NCBI RefSeq assembly: GCF_019968765.1
Contig: NZ_CP074149.1
Coordinates: forward strand, 2,294,001-2,358,000
Source of the DNA: Enterobacter sp. JBIWA008
GTDB taxonomy: Bacteria; Pseudomonadota; Gammaproteobacteria; Enterobacterales; Enterobacteriaceae
DNA length: 64,000 bases
Direction: 5' to 3'
Shown here: positions 35,507 to 44,766 of the stretch, piece after piece
Layout: each line of letters opens with the position of its first letter
Position numbering within the stretch: position 1 is the stretch's first letter
Notes under the pieces: generated by a model
The model's input: the letters and a program-made list of their open reading frames with translations, nothing else
Databases searched by the model: none
What the model was told of the DNA's origin: nothing
Made by a program: the position numbers and the translations under genes

Positions 35507-36229
35507 ATGAACAGCTGCCTCTATCATGGCGTCTTACGCCACCGCCGCCTCCAGCCGAAAACCCACGAATTCAGCTACAGCGTCTTTATGGCCTGGCTGG
35601 ATCTTGATGAACTGCCGCTGCTGGCGTCCGTCGGCGTGCGGCGCAATCGCTTTGCCGCCGCCTCGTTCCACGACGCCGACTATCCGCTCGGCACGCCGCT
35701 CAAAGAAAACGTGCTGTGCAGGCTGGAGAGCCTGACCGGAGAACGTCCGGATGGGCGGGTCATGCTCCTCACGCAGCTGCGCTATTTCGGCTTTCATTTT
35801 AATCCGGTCAACTTCTACTACTGCTACGACGGGAAGGGAACGCTGCGCTGGGTGCTGGCGGAGGTCCGCAACACGCCGTGGAATGAACGTCATTACTATG
35901 CCGTCAACGGACAGGATGCGCAGCCCACGGAAAAAGCGTTTCACGTTTCGCCCTTCAACCCGATGGACATGGTCTATCACTGGCGCTTTAACGCCCCGGA
36001 TAACACGCTGCATATGCATATTGAAAATCATCAGGAAGCGAAGGTCTTTGACGCCACGCTGGCCCTGCGCCGGGAGCCTTTAACGCGCCCGGCGCTGCGC
36101 TCGCTGCTGCTGCGCATTCCGCTGATGACCCTGAAAACCGTTTTTGCCATTTACTGGCAGGCGCTGCGCCTGTGGCTCAAGCGCGTGCCGCTGTATAACC
36201 ATCCCGTCAGCAGGAGTGAACGCTCATGA
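35507..36229 (+). CDS. DUF1365 family protein
   Basis: A 240-residue protein with clear DUF1365 features: [32 protein letters not shown] at the N-terminus, [16 protein letters not shown] near 103 and [18 protein letters not shown] near 145. No biochemical function is established that I know of; the family nearly always accompanies the amine-oxidase-like and Cfa-like genes. It overlaps the next gene by 4 bases. Confidence 0.92.
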   Translation: MNSCLYHGVLRHRRLQPKTHEFSYSVFMAWLDLDELPLLASVGVRRNRFAAASFHDADYPLGTPLKENVLCRLESLTGERPDGRVMLLTQLRYFGFHFNPVNFYYCYDGKGTLRWVLAEVRNTPWNERHYYAVNGQDAQPTEKAFHVSPFNPMDMVYHWRFNAPDNTLHMHIENHQEAKVFDATLALRREPLTRPALRSLLLRIPLMTLKTVFAIYWQALRLWLKRVPLYNHPVSRSERS

Positions 36230-37446
36230 CCGATCCCGTCTTTGCGTTAGAACCCGATATCCCGCGCAACGTCCGCATCGCGCGATGGCTGCTGTTTCGT
36301 CTGTTAAGCGGCATTCGCGGCGGCTCGCTCACGCTGCGTGAAGGGGCTCAGACCTTTCATTTTGGCGAGACATCCTCGGCGCTGCATGCGGATGTTCAAA
36401 TCCTTTCTCCCGGCGTCTACTGGCGCGTCTTAACGGGCGGGAGCCTTGCTGCGGCAGAAGCCTGGATGGACGGCGAATGGGAAACCGCGCACCTCACGCC
36501 GCTTCTGGAGCTGCTGGCGCTCAACGGCGAGGTGCTTGGTCGTCTGGAAAAAGGGTTCCGCCTGCTTGGCCGACCGCTGGAGCGTCTTCGCCACTGGACG
36601 CGGCGTAACTCCCGCGTGCAGGCGCGCGAAAATATTGCCGCCCATTACGATCTGGGCAATACCTTCTATGCCCATTTTCTGGATAAAGAGCTGCTCTATT
36701 CCAGCGCGCTGTTTACCGCTGACGAGCAGGATCTCACGGCAGCTCAGCAGGCCAAAATGGCGCGCCTGTGCGACCAGCTAGCGCTAGAACCGAGTGACCA
36801 CCTGCTGGAAATTGGCACCGGCTGGGGGGCGATGGCGGAATATGCCGCCCGTCATTATGGCTGTCGGGTGACCACCACCACGCTGTCGCAGGAGCAATAT
36901 AGCTGGGCGACAGAGCGCATCGCCCGCGCCGGGTTGCAGGATCGCGTTGAGGTGCTGCTCTGCGACTATCGCGACCTCACCGGGCAGTACGACAAGCTGG
37001 TCTCGATAGAGATGATTGAGGCCGTCGGGCAACGCTATCTGCCGACGTTCTTCCGTACCTGCCAGGCGCGGCTGCGCCCGGGAGGACGAATGGCGATTCA
37101 GGCCATCACCATTCAGGACCAGCGCTATCGCGACTACAGCAAAAGCGTCGATTTTATCCAGCGCTACATTTTCCCCGGCGGCTTCCTGCCGAGCATTACG
37201 GCGATGAACGAGCTGATGACGCGCCATACCGATTTCGTGGTGCGCAATCTTTTCGACATGGGGCCCGACTACGCCCGCACGCTGGCCCACTGGCGGCAGC
37301 GCTTTGTCCATGCCTGGCAGGAGATTGAAAAGCTCGGCTTCGATGAACGGTTCCGCCGCATGTGGCTGTACTACTTCGGCTACTGCGAAGCCGGGTTTAA
37401 CGCCCGCACCATCAGCGTGGTGCAACTGACCGCCGAGCGCGTATGA
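36226..37446 (+). CDS. Cyclopropane-fatty-acyl-phospholipid synthase family methyltransferase
   Basis: A 406-residue SAM-dependent methyltransferase that acts on unsaturated acyl chains of membrane phospholipids. The family motif [13 protein letters not shown] is at 141-153, SAM motif I EIGTGWG at 195-201, and [14 protein letters not shown] near 310. It is distinct from the housekeeping Cfa in its operon setting; relatives methylate rather than cyclopropanate, for instance toward methylated or furan fatty acids. Which reaction applies here cannot be told. Confidence 0.93.
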   Translation: MTDPVFALEPDIPRNVRIARWLLFRLLSGIRGGSLTLREGAQTFHFGETSSALHADVQILSPGVYWRVLTGGSLAAAEAWMDGEWETAHLTPLLELLALNGEVLGRLEKGFRLLGRPLERLRHWTRRNSRVQARENIAAHYDLGNTFYAHFLDKELLYSSALFTADEQDLTAAQQAKMARLCDQLALEPSDHLLEIGTGWGAMAEYAARHYGCRVTTTTLSQEQYSWATERIARAGLQDRVEVLLCDYRDLTGQYDKLVSIEMIEAVGQRYLPTFFRTCQARLRPGGRMAIQAITIQDQRYRDYSKSVDFIQRYIFPGGFLPSITAMNELMTRHTDFVVRNLFDMGPDYARTLAHWRQRFVHAWQEIEKLGFDERFRRMWLYYFGYCEAGFNARTISVVQLTAERV

Positions 37447-37928
37447 GACGGTATCTTCAGGTCTTCCTGATGGCGGTCGCGTTCGATCTTTACTGGGCGC
37501 TGGTGGTGCTCTTTCGCGAACAGGGCCTGATTATCTGGCTCGCGCTGGCGATCATGGCGTGCCTGCTCTTGCCGCCTGCTTACCGTTTTTACGTCATTGG
37601 GCTGGCCGCGGCGGGAAGCCTGCTGGACGCACTCTGGGCCCTGACCGGGCTGATTGCCTTTACGGGCGAGTCCCTGATGCCGTTATGGATGGTGGCATTG
37701 TGGCTGATGTTCGCCACGGTCTGGACGCAGCTTACGCGAACCACCACGTTACCCGGCTGGCTGCTGACCCTGCTGGCCGCCGTGGGCGGACCGGTGGCCT
37801 ACCTGTTTGGCGAGCGGCTGGGGGCCATCACGTTTCTGGAGCCGACCTTTATCGTCGTCAGCTGGATGGTGCCGGGCTGGCTGGTGCTGATGCTGTTTTT
37901 CCACCTGCTGATGGGGAGACAAAAATGA
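37443..37928 (+). CDS. DUF2878 family membrane protein
   Basis: A 161-residue inner-membrane protein with about five hydrophobic helices (VFLMAVAFDLYWALVVLF, LIIWLALAIMACLLL and others). It resembles the DUF2878 family, found in this same gene neighbourhood in other gamma-proteobacteria. It overlaps the genes on both sides (start within the Cfa-like stop, stop within the next start). The function is unknown. Confidence 0.82.
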   Translation: MRRYLQVFLMAVAFDLYWALVVLFREQGLIIWLALAIMACLLLPPAYRFYVIGLAAAGSLLDALWALTGLIAFTGESLMPLWMVALWLMFATVWTQLTRTTTLPGWLLTLLAAVGGPVAYLFGERLGAITFLEPTFIVVSWMVPGWLVLMLFFHLLMGRQK

Positions 37929-38449
37929 GAGCTGCGGTTTTGCTGCTTTGGCTAACAATGGTTGTTCCTGCTGCCCAGGCCGCCGACTGGCTTGCCTGGC
38001 GGAAGGTGGGTGACGCCACGCTCACCTGGGGGCCTTTCACGGTCTATACCTCCCAGCTGCGCACGCCGGACGGGCGTTACGGTCGGAGTAATCAGGATCA
38101 GGCGCTAATTATTACCTATGCGCGCGACATCGATCGCGATGAACTGGTTGAGGCGACCCGCGACCAGTGGCAGGCGCAGGGGATCCTGGCGAAGGAACCG
38201 CAAAGCGAAGCCTGGTTACAGATGCTCCGCTCTCTGTGGCCGGATGTCCGGCCGGGCGCACAGCTGGCGTTTGTGCTCGACGACGGGCAAGGGCAGTTCT
38301 GGTATCGCGCTTCAGCGGCGCAAACAGCCTTTATTCCACTCGGACCGCGACAGTCAGAGGCGTTCAGCACCCGCTTTCTGGCCATCTGGCTCGATCCCCG
38401 AACGCAATACCCTGAACTGCGTCAGCAGTTAATCGGAGGCCAAAAATGA
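37925..38449 (+). CDS. Periplasmic chalcone-isomerase-like protein
   Basis: A 174-residue protein with a signal peptide (MRAAVLLLWLTMVVPAAQA). The mature part (WLAWRKVGDATLTWGPFTVYTSQLRTPDG, GPRQSEAFSTRFLAIWLDPRTQYPELRQQLIG) fits the bacterial chalcone-isomerase-like family, some of which bind fatty acids in plants. A lipid-binding role in the periplasm would suit the operon. The start at 37925 overlaps the DUF2878 stop. Confidence 0.82.
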   Translation: MRAAVLLLWLTMVVPAAQAADWLAWRKVGDATLTWGPFTVYTSQLRTPDGRYGRSNQDQALIITYARDIDRDELVEATRDQWQAQGILAKEPQSEAWLQMLRSLWPDVRPGAQLAFVLDDGQGQFWYRASAAQTAFIPLGPRQSEAFSTRFLAIWLDPRTQYPELRQQLIGGQK

Positions 38450-38973
38450 AACGTTTCCTGATGATGGCGCTGGCATTGACGATGCTGCTGGCGGGCTGTA
38501 GCACGGAGGTGGCCGAGTATCGCCAGCAGCAGCCACGGCTTGATATCTTCCACTACTTCCAGGGCAAAACCGAAGCGTGGGGGATGGTGCAGGATCGCAG
38601 CGGCAAGCAGATCCGCCGTTTCCACGTTGAGATTGCCGGGGACGTTATCGGCGATACGCTGACGCTGAACGAGCACTTTCTCTATGATGACGGCGAGAAG
38701 CAGCAGCGGGTCTGGCATATCCGGCGTGTGGGGAACGATCGCTACGAGGGAACGGCGGGGGATATTGAAGGGGTTGCCACAGGGCAGGCCGCAGGCAACG
38801 CCTTTAACTGGCATTACAGCATGAACGTGAAGGCCAACGGCAGCACCTGGCTACTGAACTTCGACGACTGGATGTATTTGCAGGATGAGACGCATCTGTT
38901 TAACAAAACCGAGATGAAGAAGCTGGGCGTCACCGTCGCCACGGTGACGCTGTTTTTCACCCGCAAGGGATGA
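38446..38973 (+). CDS. DUF3833 family lipoprotein
   Basis: A 175-residue lipoprotein: the signal peptide ends in the lipobox LLAGC (Cys18). The body (FHYFQGKTEAWGMVQDRSGKQIRRFHVEIAG, NWHYSMNVKANGSTWLLNFDDWMYLQDETHLFNKTEM) is typical of DUF3833, probably a lipocalin-like barrel. It is the last gene of the operon, overlapping the previous stop; the convergent next gene starts its end 2 bases away. Confidence 0.88.
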   Translation: MKRFLMMALALTMLLAGCSTEVAEYRQQQPRLDIFHYFQGKTEAWGMVQDRSGKQIRRFHVEIAGDVIGDTLTLNEHFLYDDGEKQQRVWHIRRVGNDRYEGTAGDIEGVATGQAAGNAFNWHYSMNVKANGSTWLLNFDDWMYLQDETHLFNKTEMKKLGVTVATVTLFFTRKG

Positions 38974-38975
38974 TT

Positions 38976-39434
38976 TTAAGCGCTGTCGGCGCGGGATTTG
39001 CTTCCTGAGTAAATAAAGACAAGCGCAATCCCCAGGCAGACAACCGCCGCCAGACGGCTCGTCGAAAAGGGAATGGCCGCATTCCCCAGCCAGCCAAAGC
39101 TGTCAATCAGCATGCTCATGGCGAGCTGGCCGAATATCACCGCCACCGTGGCGACGGCGGTGCCGATGCGCTGCACCGCCACGACCATGATCACAATGTA
39201 GGGCACGCCGAACATCGCCCCGAGGAGCTGCCATTTCGGCACGTCCAGCAGCGTGACCGCCTGCTTAGGCTCAAAGAAGAAAATGAGCAGGGCGGTCACC
39301 AGGGCGCCGACGGAAAAGGTCAGGAACGCGCTTTTAAATACTCCGACATTGCTGCCGAGCTGCCCGTTAATTGCGGCCTGAATGCTCAGCGTTGCGCCGC
39401 CGCACACGGCCAAAAGAATCATAATCAGCGTCAT
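38976..39434 (-). CDS. YdcZ-type (DUF606) small membrane transporter subunit A
   Basis: A 152-residue protein with five hydrophobic helices of the YdcZ/DUF606 family in the drug/metabolite transporter superfamily; MILLAVCGGATLSIQAAINGQLG at the start is typical. The ATG at 39434 has AGGGG upstream; the frame is open 12 codons further into the neighbour but that start is unlikely. It lies 4 bases after a second gene of the same family, and the two probably form a heterodimer. Confidence 0.85.
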   Translation of the reverse strand: MTLIMILLAVCGGATLSIQAAINGQLGSNVGVFKSAFLTFSVGALVTALLIFFFEPKQAVTLLDVPKWQLLGAMFGVPYIVIMVVAVQRIGTAVATVAVIFGQLAMSMLIDSFGWLGNAAIPFSTSRLAAVVCLGIALVFIYSGSKSRADSA

Positions 39435-39438
39435 TTTT

Positions 39439-39873
39439 TTACCCCTGTGCGACCAGAACCAGTGCCGCAATGATGAAACCCAGTGCGATAATGCGTTTCG
39501 CGTTTATCCTCCTGTGCGGTGTACCCAGCAGACCGTAGTGGTCAATGATCAGGCTTTTAAAAACCTGACCGGCCAGAATGCCGATCATGGTCATGGCGAT
39601 GCCGATGGCGGGTGTCGCCACGGTCAGGATGACCACGTAAACAGGGCCAAGCACGCCGCCGAGCAGCTGCCAGCCTGGCTGGGCGAAAAACGACGGGCTG
39701 TTACGCGGGCTGAAAAACAGCATCAGCAGAAAGGTCAGCGCGGCGCCGACGCCAAAAATGCTGAACGTCGCCCATAAATCTCCGACTTCGCCGCCCAGCG
39801 GCCCCAGCAATCCCGCCTCGACCGAGAGGCCCATCCCGCCAGCGATCACCAGTAAAATCAAAACAAACTGCAT
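39439..39873 (-). CDS. YdcZ-type (DUF606) small membrane transporter subunit B
   Basis: A 144-residue five-helix membrane protein of the same family as its downstream neighbour (FVLILLVIAGGMGLSVEAGLLGPLG). AGGAAG stands before the ATG. Paired half-size transporters of this superfamily usually work as dimers. It is divergent from a LysR gene 95 bases away that likely controls the pair. The substrate is unknown. Confidence 0.85.
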   Translation of the reverse strand: MQFVLILLVIAGGMGLSVEAGLLGPLGGEVGDLWATFSIFGVGAALTFLLMLFFSPRNSPSFFAQPGWQLLGGVLGPVYVVILTVATPAIGIAMTMIGILAGQVFKSLIIDHYGLLGTPHRRINAKRIIALGFIIAALVLVAQG

Positions 39874-39968
39874 TCTTCTTCCTCCGTTTTCAGGCGAAGA
39901 AGATTACGTCGCGAGCCTGGTGAGAAAAATGCCATAATGCTGGAAACACCTTTGCAGGATTTGCATTA

Positions 39969-40946
39969 ATGGTCGACGCCAGCAACATCAACATCCGCGC
40001 GCTGCTGATCTTTATTGACGTGTATGAAGCACAGAGCTTCTCCGCTGTGGCGCGGCGGCAGGGGATATCGGCCTCGCAGATATCGCGCGTGATCCACCAG
40101 CTTGAGGATGCGCTCGGGCAGCAACTTTTCTACCGCAATACGCGGGCCGTCATCCCCACGGAAAGCGGCCATCTTTTTATTCGCTATGCCCGGTCGATGG
40201 CGGAAAACCTGGAAGAAGCGCGACGTGACCTGGACGCGCGCGCGGCGGAGCCGTCCGGCGCGATCCGCATTAACGGACCGGTGTTTTTCGGCCAGAAGCA
40301 CATTGCCCCCGGCCTTCCCGGCCTCTCGGAACGCTATCCGCGCCTGAGCGTAGAGCTGACGCTGACCGATGATTTTATCGATCCGCACCGCGATGCCGCG
40401 GACGTTATCTTCCGGATTGGCGTGCTGACGGACTCCTCGCTTCACGCGCGGGTGTTCGGGCAGCAGGTGTATCACCTGGCCGCGTCGCCAGACTACGTGC
40501 GTAAGTACGGTGCGCCTGAAGGGCCGGACGATCTGAACCGCCATCGCTGTCTGGTCTATCGCGGATCGTCAGGGCCTAACCGCTGGCTGCTGCGCAGAGC
40601 GGGCGAGGCGTGGACACATTATCCCGTGACGCCGTTGATGACCTCGAATAATGCGGAAGCGTTACTGGCCGCGGCGCTGGGCGGGATGGGGATTGTGCTG
40701 TTTCCGGACTGGCTGGTGAGCGAGCAGCTCCAGCGCGGCGAGCTGATTCCGCTCCTGCCCGCGCTGGAATGCGCCATTAATACGGAACAGCAGGCAATCG
40801 CGGCGATCTATCCCGATGCCCGACATCCGCCACTGAACGTCAGGGCGGTGATTGATTATTACGTCGAGCGCTTTGGCACGCCGCCGTACTGGCAAGCCGG
40901 GCGAGGCTTACCGTCGGGATTGCGTGACGGGTCCGGCATCCAGTAG
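39969..40946 (+). CDS. LysR-family regulator, divergent from the YdcZ pair
   Basis: A 325-residue LysR-type regulator with the helix-turn-helix in residues 10-66 (LLIFIDVYEAQSFSAVARRQGISASQISRVIHQLED) and an effector domain of the CrgA-like type from about 95. The C-terminus is slightly longer than usual (RGLPSGLRDGSGIQ). Divergence from the YdcZ-type genes suggests they are its target. A second, unrelated LysR gene follows 33 bases downstream in the same direction. Confidence 0.9.
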   Translation: MVDASNINIRALLIFIDVYEAQSFSAVARRQGISASQISRVIHQLEDALGQQLFYRNTRAVIPTESGHLFIRYARSMAENLEEARRDLDARAAEPSGAIRINGPVFFGQKHIAPGLPGLSERYPRLSVELTLTDDFIDPHRDAADVIFRIGVLTDSSLHARVFGQQVYHLAASPDYVRKYGAPEGPDDLNRHRCLVYRGSSGPNRWLLRRAGEAWTHYPVTPLMTSNNAEALLAAALGGMGIVLFPDWLVSEQLQRGELIPLLPALECAINTEQQAIAAIYPDARHPPLNVRAVIDYYVERFGTPPYWQAGRGLPSGLRDGSGIQ

Positions 40947-40979
40947 TGTTAAGGGATATCAACAGAGGATGATTCGGCC

Positions 40980-41921
40980 ATGCACCTTGATTTTCGCCAA
41001 CTTCGCAACTTTGTCGCGCTGGTTGAATACGGCAGTTTTAACCGGGCGGCAGAGGCGGTTTGCCTTTCGCAGTCCGCATTTAGCCGTAGCATTCAGGCGC
41101 TGGAGCAGAGCGTGGGGCATCCTTTATTCGATCGCCAGAGCAAGCTTCCCACCCTGACGCTGCACGGACAAACGCTGCTTCCTTATGCTCGCCGCTTTCA
41201 GGCCCTGAACGTTGAGCTAAGCAGCCAGATGCGCGAGGCGGAGGAGGCGCTCACCGGCGAGGTGATGTTCGGCTGCGGCCCGGCACCGTCGGCGCGGCTG
41301 ATCCCCGCCGCGGTGGGGGCATTCCACCGCAGCATGCCCCAGGCGAAGGTAAGGTTTCAGGTTGATAACTGGTTTGCCCTCCATCAGGCGCTGACCTCTC
41401 GCCACTATCCGTTCGTCGTCGCCGACAGCTGGCAGGCCGAACTCGATCCCCAACTTCGCGTTCAGCCGCTGAGCCCGCAGCGCTGCTTCTTTATCTGCCA
41501 CGCCGATCACCCGCTGGCGAAGGAGGGACCCGTCTCCGTCCAGACCATGCTCCGCTATCCGTTTGCCGCACCCTATTTGCCGCCCGGCGTGCGCAAAGTG
41601 CTGGCAACCCTGAGCGAGCAGCAGGATTTTTCGCCGGCAATTCAGTGTGACCACATTTACGCGCTGCTTTCTACGCTGGCCCATACGCACGCCGTCAGCT
41701 TCGCCAGCGAGGACGGCTTTGCGCTGTGTCAGCAGAGCCACCGCCTGGTCAAGCTGGAGCTCAGCGATCTGCCGGAAGAGTGGCGCCTGATGCAGACCCG
41801 GTTTGGGATTATCTCCCCGGTTCATGCAACTCAGCCGCCGCTGGTCGAGAAGATGATCGACATTATTCTCCACGTTGACCGCCAGCACGCGCTTCAGCTG
41901 CTGGCGCAGGAGGAGGTTTAG
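40980..41921 (+). CDS. LysR-family regulator beside the sulfur-type ABC cluster
   Basis: A 313-residue LysR-type regulator; the helix-turn-helix is at about 5-62 (LRNFVALVEYGSFNRAAEAVCLSQSAFSRSIQALEQ), and a tryptophan-rich effector domain follows. Its 3' end overlaps by 4 bases the convergent gene for the ABC substrate-binding protein, so it is the best regulator candidate for that transport cluster. It does not carry the features of CysB or Cbl. Confidence 0.9.
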   Translation: MHLDFRQLRNFVALVEYGSFNRAAEAVCLSQSAFSRSIQALEQSVGHPLFDRQSKLPTLTLHGQTLLPYARRFQALNVELSSQMREAEEALTGEVMFGCGPAPSARLIPAAVGAFHRSMPQAKVRFQVDNWFALHQALTSRHYPFVVADSWQAELDPQLRVQPLSPQRCFFICHADHPLAKEGPVSVQTMLRYPFAAPYLPPGVRKVLATLSEQQDFSPAIQCDHIYALLSTLAHTHAVSFASEDGFALCQQSHRLVKLELSDLPEEWRLMQTRFGIISPVHATQPPLVEKMIDIILHVDRQHALQLLAQEEV

Positions 41922-42976
41922 CGCGGCTGTCCTTCTGCATCGTACTGCGGCCAGCGGGCTTCCAGCTTCAGCGCGATGAGCGCCTGTTCGACGAATTTTC
42001 CCTCGGCCCACGCTCGGGCATCAAACGCGCTACGGATCAGGCGAGACGCCTGCGCCTGTTCAACGCTGTGGCTGAAGCTGTCCGTCAGGAACGGGTCGAT
42101 GCGCGGAGAGGTGGTAAAGTTAAGGTCATCGGGGCGGAGCTCTTCCAGGAAGAGCGCCTGGGGGATCTGGCTTTGCTGCGCCATTTCAGCCGACCAGGCG
42201 TTGCGGCTGGACGGCTCGCTTATCTCAGCAGCATTTTTCACCAGAATGTCGACGATCCGTTGGGTAGCCTGCGGCCACGCGTCGATAAAGCGCTGCGTAC
42301 CAAGCAGCGCAGCCTGCGTCGTATTCTGGCGGCCAGCGTCGCCGCTTCTGGCCACCACGTCTATTTTCTCGCCGCGTAAGGCAAGAAGCGATACGCCGCC
42401 CCAGACGGCATCCACGCGGCCAGCGGCCAGCGCCGCCTTACCGGAGTTCCAGTCGAGATTAATTACCTGCAGGCTGCGTTCCGTAAGCCCCTCCGTGCGC
42501 AGGGCGCGGTCAAACGCCAGCTGATCCGCCGTGCCGCGATAGACCGCGACCCGTTTCCCCTTCAGGTCTGCCAAAGAACGAATGCCCGAGGCTCGGGTCA
42601 CCGCCAGGTAGGATTCGGACCCGCGGCTGCCGAGCAGCAGGCGCGTCGGAAGGCCGTTTGCCTTTCCGATAATAGCCGCAAGATCCCCAAGCCAGGCAAA
42701 ATCAAGCTGCTGGTTAGCCAGCGCCTCATTCACCGCCGGTCCCGCGCCCTTGAAGAACTGCCATTCAACGCTAACGCCCTGAGGTTTAAACACGTCCTCC
42801 AGCTGATGGCGCATATACGCCATGCCGAGCGGGCCTCCGATAAAGGGTTTGCTGCCTGCGCTCTGGTCCGGTACGCCGATACGTATGGTGCGCAGCGGGT
42901 CGGCGCCGGCGTTCGCCGTCAGCACCATCACGGCTGCCAGCGCCAGCAGGGTGCGGTTGATAAAAGCTTTCATCAT
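41918..42976 (-). CDS. ABC substrate-binding protein, sulfonate/nitrate/taurine type
   Basis: A 352-residue periplasmic binding protein of the SsuA/TauA/NMT1 type. The signal peptide ends near NAGA (about residue 25). VEWQFFKGAGPAVNEALANQQLDFAWLGDLAAI and LKGKRVAVYRGTADQLAFDRAL are family features. It is divergent from the permease and ATPase genes across 221 bases, and together they make a complete importer. The sulfur-ester enzyme downstream suggests an organosulfur substrate, which is inference. Confidence 0.9.
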   Translation of the reverse strand: MMKAFINRTLLALAAVMVLTANAGADPLRTIRIGVPDQSAGSKPFIGGPLGMAYMRHQLEDVFKPQGVSVEWQFFKGAGPAVNEALANQQLDFAWLGDLAAIIGKANGLPTRLLLGSRGSESYLAVTRASGIRSLADLKGKRVAVYRGTADQLAFDRALRTEGLTERSLQVINLDWNSGKAALAAGRVDAVWGGVSLLALRGEKIDVVARSGDAGRQNTTQAALLGTQRFIDAWPQATQRIVDILVKNAAEISEPSSRNAWSAEMAQQSQIPQALFLEELRPDDLNFTTSPRIDPFLTDSFSHSVEQAQASRLIRSAFDARAWAEGKFVEQALIALKLEARWPQYDAEGQPR

Positions 42977-43197
42977 AACGAGTGACTCCTGTTGTTTTTT
43001 CTCACCCTAAAGACCTCGTCGCCCGACTGTTAAATGCTTTTAGTGGAAAAGGACAGGTGAAAAAAAGCTAAATCAGCGTCCGTGCACCCGGCAGGTTCAC
43101 ATGCATTTGTTGCATCGGGATTATTCGCGTAACGCAATGACGACGGGCCGTAAGAGGGGTTTTGATAGCGGCATGGCTCGTTAATCAGTGAACCGCT

Positions 43198-44766
43198 ATG
43201 TCGCAAATGATTTTAAAAACTGCACCTTCCGGCAGGCCGAGGATCCGGCTCAACGGCTGGCCGTGGCTCATGCCTGCGTTACTTCTGCTGCTGTGGTACG
43301 TCGCCGCGTATGCGCGGTGGATGCCTGAACAAATTCTGCCCGCCCCTGGGGTGGTGGCTGACACGGCGCTATCGCTTCTGCGCGGCGATCTGCTGGCGCA
43401 GTGGGCCTTCAGCCTGCAGCATCTGGCGCTCGGCCTGCTGCTGGGGGCGATCATCGGTACCGTGCTGGGCGCGCTGTTTGGTCTGGTACCCGGCGTGGCC
43501 CGTCGCGTGGAGCCGCTCTTTTATGCGCTGGCGCAGATCCCGACGCTGGGCTGGATCCCTCTGTTTATGGTGCTCTTCGGGATTGATAACGGCCTGAAGC
43601 TGGCGGTCATCATCAAAAGCACGATTGTCCCCCTGACCCTCAATACCCAGCAGGCGGTGGCGAATGTGCCCGAGTCGCTGAGCGAGGCCGGAAAAGTGAT
43701 GCATTTTTCCCGCTGGCAGCGCCTGCGCTGGCTGGTGATCCCGGCTAGCCTGCCGGGCTGGTTTACCGGTCTCAGGCTGGCGCTTTCGCAGGCATGGGTT
43801 TCGCTGATTGTGGTTGAGCTGCTGGCTTCCTCGGAGGGCATTGGCTACCTGATGGTCTGGGGACGTCAGCTGTTCCAGCTGGATATTGTCTTTGTGACCA
43901 TTGCCGTCGTCGGCATTAGCGGCATGGTAATGGACTGGTCAGCCAGCCGGATCGGGTCGCGCCTGGTGTTCTGGCCCCAGGCTGCCGTCGGGCGTCTGGC
44001 GTGGAAACCGCAGGCCAGCTGGCAGGCGTTTCAGCTGCCCGCCGCGCTGCTGGCGCTCTGGCAGGTAGCAAGCCAGCAGGGCTGGATTGATGCCGCGCTG
44101 TTTTCATCCCCGCTGGCGGTTGTTACGCGCTTCGTGCAGGGCGCGACGAGCGGAGAGCTGGCGTCAGCCATGCTGGCGAGCCTGGAGCGCACCGTTGTTG
44201 GCGGTGCCGTGGGAATAGCCGCGGGACTTTTATGCGGCCTGCTGCTGGCCCTGCGCCCGCGCGCCGGTGAGATCGTCACCCCGACGCTCAACGTCCTGCG
44301 CCATATTGCCCTGTTCGCCTGGCTGCCGCTTCTGACCGCGTGGGTCGGTAATGATAACGGTGGAAAAACGGTGTTTATTGCCCTGGCCTCATTTTTCCCG
44401 ATGTTCTTCAATACCCTGCAGGCCGTCCTTCAGCGTAATCCGCATCTGGACGAGGTGGCCCGGGTGCTGCGCTTAAGCGGGCTGACGCGTCTGCGCACGT
44501 TGATTCTGCCCGGCGCAGCGCCCGGTATCTTTGCCGGTCTTCGGCTGGCGCTGATTTACGCCTGGCTTGGCAATATTGGCGCGGAATATTTCATGTCCTC
44601 CGGAACCGGGATTGGCAGCCTGATGATCAATGCCCAGCAGCTGCTGGACATGCCCACCATCCTCTGCGGCATGGTGCTCGTCGGAATTACCGGCGCAGCG
44701 CTGGATAAAGCCGGACGTTTACTGGAAATCCGCGCCACCCGCTGGCGCATACAGGAGCCATCATGA
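43198..44766 (+). CDS. ABC permease with two fused SsuC-like domains
   Basis: A 522-residue inner-membrane permease made of two homologous halves. Each half has the six-helix BPD-transport domain and its own coupling-loop motif: EAGKVMHFSRWQRLRWLVIPASLPGWFTG near 162-190 and EVARVLRLSGLTRLRTLILPGAAPGIFAG near 420-448. Ordinary SsuC-like permeases are about 260 residues and dimerise, so this is a tandem fusion. The ribosome site before ATG 43198 is poor. It overlaps the ATPase gene by 4 bases. Confidence 0.92.
   Translation: MSQMILKTAPSGRPRIRLNGWPWLMPALLLLLWYVAAYARWMPEQILPAPGVVADTALSLLRGDLLAQWAFSLQHLALGLLLGAIIGTVLGALFGLVPGVARRVEPLFYALAQIPTLGWIPLFMVLFGIDNGLKLAVIIKSTIVPLTLNTQQAVANVPESLSEAGKVMHFSRWQRLRWLVIPASLPGWFTGLRLALSQAWVSLIVVELLASSEGIGYLMVWGRQLFQLDIVFVTIAVVGISGMVMDWSASRIGSRLVFWPQAAVGRLAWKPQASWQAFQLPAALLALWQVASQQGWIDAALFSSPLAVVTRFVQGATSGELASAMLASLERTVVGGAVGIAAGLLCGLLLALRPRAGEIVTPTLNVLRHIALFAWLPLLTAWVGNDNGGKTVFIALASFFPMFFNTLQAVLQRNPHLDEVARVLRLSGLTRLRTLILPGAAPGIFAGLRLALIYAWLGNIGAEYFMSSGTGIGSLMINAQQLLDMPTILCGMVLVGITGAALDKAGRLLEIRATRWRIQEPS

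Noticed and set aside
43101..43115. ATGCA-N5-TGCAT dyad in the gap before the fused permease as a regulator site
   Set aside because: Five-base arms are too short to separate from chance, and no second copy was seen before the divergent binding-protein gene.
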